Source: Alphaproteobacteria bacterium UBA1303 (GTDB lineage: Bacteria; Pseudomonadota; Alphaproteobacteria; Micropepsales; Micropepsaceae). From it: a stretch of DNA of 7,257 nt. The position numbers and the translations under genes were made by a program. The notes below the pieces were generated by a model that was not told where the DNA came from, did no database searches, and worked only from the letters and a program-made list of their open reading frames with translations. Positions 5,943-7,257 of this stretch are shown one piece after another. The stretch is taken from contig DBTZ01000015.1 of NCBI GenBank assembly GCA_002307315.1, positions 29,523 through 36,779 on the forward strand, given 5' to 3'. How positions within the stretch are numbered: the first letter of the stretch is position 1; each line of letters opens with the position of its first letter.

Positions 5943-5958
5943 TGGCATAACCCCTGCT
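5943..5958 (+). promoter_or_regulatory. Sigma-54 (RpoN) promoter of glnBA
   Basis: TGGCATAACCCCTGCT matches the RpoN consensus TGGCACRNNNNTTGCW at all but two of its specified positions. The invariant GG (5944-5945) and GC (5956-5957) are exactly at the required -24/-12 spacing. Transcription would start about 12 nt beyond the GC, near the A bases at 5967-5968, giving a leader of roughly 40 nt that contains the AAGGAG ribosome site of glnB. Sigma-54/NtrC control of glnBA is established in several alphaproteobacteria; its operation here is inferred from the match. Confidence 0.8.
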
Positions 5959-6006
5959 AACTCGTTAACGGCGCGGTATTAAAGAGCGTGCGCAAGGAGC
6001 CCAGGC

Positions 6007-6345
6007 ATGAAGAAAATCGAAGCGATCATCAAACCGTTCAAGCTCGACGAAGTCAAAGAAGCGCTGCAAGAAGTAGGCGTTCAGGGCATAACCGTTACCG
6101 AGGCCAAAGGATTTGGCCGCCAGAAGGGGCATACCGAACTCTACCGCGGCGCCGAGTACGTCGTCGACTTTCTGCCAAAGGTTAAAATCGAGATTGTGAT
6201 CGGCGAGGATCGCCTGGAAGCCTCGATCGACGCCATCCAGAAGGCTGCGCGCACAGGCCGCATCGGCGACGGCAAGATTTTCGTCCTCAATGTCGAGGAA
6301 GCCATCCGCATCCGCACCGGGGAAACCGGAGTCGACGCCGTTTGA
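6007..6345 (+). CDS. glnB: Nitrogen regulatory protein P-II
   Basis: PII is a trimeric cytoplasmic sensor that binds ATP/ADP and 2-oxoglutarate. Through its T-loop it controls partners such as NtrB and the GlnE adenylyltransferase. The product is 112 residues, the standard length. It has the T-loop (about 37-55), the uridylylation signature YRGAEY with the target Tyr51, Gln39 and Lys58 (2-oxoglutarate and ATP contacts in the family), the B-loop and C-terminal signature TGRIGDGKIFV (83-93), and the ATP-contacting Arg101 and Arg103. The adjacent glnA argues for GlnB rather than GlnK, which usually sits beside amtB. AAGGAG (5994-5999) is 7 nt before the ATG. The gene lies behind a sigma-54-type promoter and 55 nt ahead of glnA, with no terminator between them, so the two form an operon. 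Confidence 0.97.
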   Translation: MKKIEAIIKPFKLDEVKEALQEVGVQGITVTEAKGFGRQKGHTELYRGAEYVVDFLPKVKIEIVIGEDRLEASIDAIQKAARTGRIGDGKIFVLNVEEAIRIRTGETGVDAV

Positions 6346-6371
6346 CGAAAAACTAATGCGAGAAATGTAGC
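6342..6371 (+). promoter_or_regulatory. Weak candidate internal promoter for glnA
   Basis: TTGACG (6342-6347), overlapping the glnB stop codon, matches a -35 box at five of six bases. After 18 nt comes TGTAGC (6366-6371), a poor -10. Separate glnA transcripts are known in some relatives with a glnBA operon, which is the only other reason to mention it. Confidence 0.2.
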
Positions 6372-6400
6372 AACTTACTTACGGGGAAAGACCGACTAAC

Positions 6401-7257
6401 ATGGCAAACGCACAAAGCATCTTGTCACTCATCAAAGAAAAGGAAATCAAGTACGTCGATTTGCGCTTCACCGACCCGCGCGGAAAGTGGCAGCACGTCA
6501 CCTTCGATTTGTCCGCGGTTGACGAAGACTTTCTGACCAACGGTACGATGTTCGACGGCTCCTCGATCGCCGGCTGGAAGGCGATCAACGAATCCGACAT
6601 GGTGCTGGTGCCCGATCTCGGCAGCGCCGTGATCGATCCGTTTTTCGCCCAGTCGACGCTGGCCATCACCTGCGATATCGTCGAGCCGCTGACCGGTCAG
6701 CCCTACGGTCGCGATCCGCGCGCCGTTGCCAAGGCGGCCGAGAAGTATCTCGCCAGCTCCGGCCTCGGCGACACCGCCTTTTTCGGTCCCGAAGCCGAAT
6801 TCTTCATTTTCGACGACGTGCGTTTCGACGTCGCGATGAACAAGTGCTTCTATACCCTCGACTCCGAGGAAGGCGCCTACAATACCGGCACCGACTATCG
6901 CGGCAACGGCTTCGAACATGCCAATCTGGGCCACCGTCCCGCCGTCAAGGGCGGCTACTTCCCGGTTCCGCCGGTCGATTCCTGCCAGGACATCCGCGCC
7001 GAGATGCTGTCGTTCATGGGCGAGATGGGCATCGAACCGGAAAAGCACCATCACGAAGTGGCCACCGCCCAGCACGAGCTCGGCACCAAGTTCGCGCCGC
7101 TGGTCAAGATGGCCGACAATCTGCAGATCTACAAATACATCGTCCATCAGGTTGCCGAAGCCTATGGCAAGACCGCGACCTTCATGCCCAAGCCGGTGGT
7201 GGGCGACAACGGGTCGGGCATGCATGTCCACCAGTCGATCTGGAAGGCCGGCAAGCC
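6401..7257 (+). CDS. glnA: Glutamine synthetase type I, N-terminal part (3' end outside window)
   Basis: Glutamine synthetase joins ammonia and glutamate using ATP; type I enzymes are cytoplasmic dodecamers. The frame is open from ATG 6401 to the right edge, giving 285 complete codons of about 470. Landmarks are KYVDLRFTDPRGKWQHVTF (17-35), the signature FDGSSIAGWK (51-60), metal-binding Glu131 and Glu133 in GPEAEFFIF, HHHEVATAQHELG (216-228, with two more metal Glu), and the ATP-binding signature KPVVGDNGSGMHVHQS (264-279). The HHHEVATAQHE spelling is the form seen in alphaproteobacterial enzymes. The adenylylation tyrosine near the C-terminus is not in the window, so GlnE control cannot be checked. 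The ribosome site is GGGGA at 6383-6387, 13 nt from the ATG and rather distant; the start is fixed by the conserved N-terminus. Confidence 0.97.
   Translation, partial: MANAQSILSLIKEKEIKYVDLRFTDPRGKWQHVTFDLSAVDEDFLTNGTMFDGSSIAGWKAINESDMVLVPDLGSAVIDPFFAQSTLAITCDIVEPLTGQPYGRDPRAVAKAAEKYLASSGLGDTAFFGPEAEFFIFDDVRFDVAMNKCFYTLDSEEGAYNTGTDYRGNGFEHANLGHRPAVKGGYFPVPPVDSCQDIRAEMLSFMGEMGIEPEKHHHEVATAQHELGTKFAPLVKMADNLQIYKYIVHQVAEAYGKTATFMPKPVVGDNGSGMHVHQSIWKAGK

Larger units (their letters stand above)
5667..6006. other. Divergent intergenic region between the phosphatase-like gene and glnB, AT-rich on the right
   Basis: No gene is supported in these 340 bases. The left part (to about 5830) is of mixed composition and should hold the promoter of the leftward operon. 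The right part is AT-rich: 27 G/C among the 90 bases 5851-5940, against clearly GC-rich flanking genes. It carries a 7-base direct repeat TAACTTG at 5893-5899 and 5904-5910 (11-bp period), an inverted repeat at 5923-5938 and a sigma-54-type promoter at 5943-5958. I found no convincing NtrC or IHF site by eye. Confidence 0.8.

Noticed and set aside
6346..6400. Terminator or attenuator between glnB and glnA
   Set aside because: No stable hairpin with a U-tract is present in these 55 bases.
6425..7231. - strand open frame antisense to glnA
   Set aside because: It is opposite a clearly recognisable glutamine synthetase and has no recognisable domain or ribosome site.

Overview
The window (about 7.3 kb, GC-rich coding sequence with one AT-rich gap) looks like a piece of an alphaproteobacterial chromosome. 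The ClpX, trigger factor, PII (GlnB) and type I glutamine synthetase (GlnA) proteins read as alphaproteobacterial housekeeping versions, and glnB-glnA in tandem behind a sigma-54-type promoter is typical of that class (Rhodospirillum, Azospirillum and Rhizobium relatives). The genus cannot be named from this sequence. No mobile element, CRISPR array, prophage or sign of recent transfer is visible.

Layout. (1) Positions 1-678, + strand: the C-terminal half of clpX, running in from the left edge. (2) 679-846: a gene-free gap between the convergent clpX and tig genes, packed with inverted repeats, including a 28-bp perfect palindrome with A/T tails that should stop transcription in both directions. 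(3) 5666 down to 847, - strand: a compact run of a histidine-phosphatase-fold protein, the bifunctional NAD(P)H-hydrate repair enzyme Nnr, a Nudix hydrolase, a GNAT acetyltransferase, tRNA-Leu(UAG) and tig. The first three protein genes are spaced by 1 and 0 nt, and the later gaps are 50-65 nt, so one long transcript is possible. (4) 5667-6006: a divergent intergenic region whose right part is very AT-rich (27 G/C in the 90 bases 5851-5940). It holds a near-consensus sigma-54 promoter. (5) 6007-7257, + strand: glnB (complete) and glnA (cut by the right edge).

Functional reading. The - strand run begins with damage-control and housecleaning functions (repair of hydrated NAD(P)H, Nudix hydrolysis, small-molecule N-acetylation) and ends with a tRNA and the ribosome-bound chaperone trigger factor. 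The + strand pair is the nitrogen-assimilation core: GlnB reports 2-oxoglutarate, ATP/ADP and glutamine status, and GlnA makes glutamine. The sigma-54 promoter implies NtrC-type control of this pair.

The most unusual coding observation is the histidine-phosphatase-fold protein. Its catalytic RHG motif reads RNG, so the nucleophilic histidine is missing, and the usual catalytic glutamate also seems to be absent; it is probably a pseudo-enzyme. Otherwise this is a fairly ordinary core-genome region, and I do not see a clearly new biological system in it.
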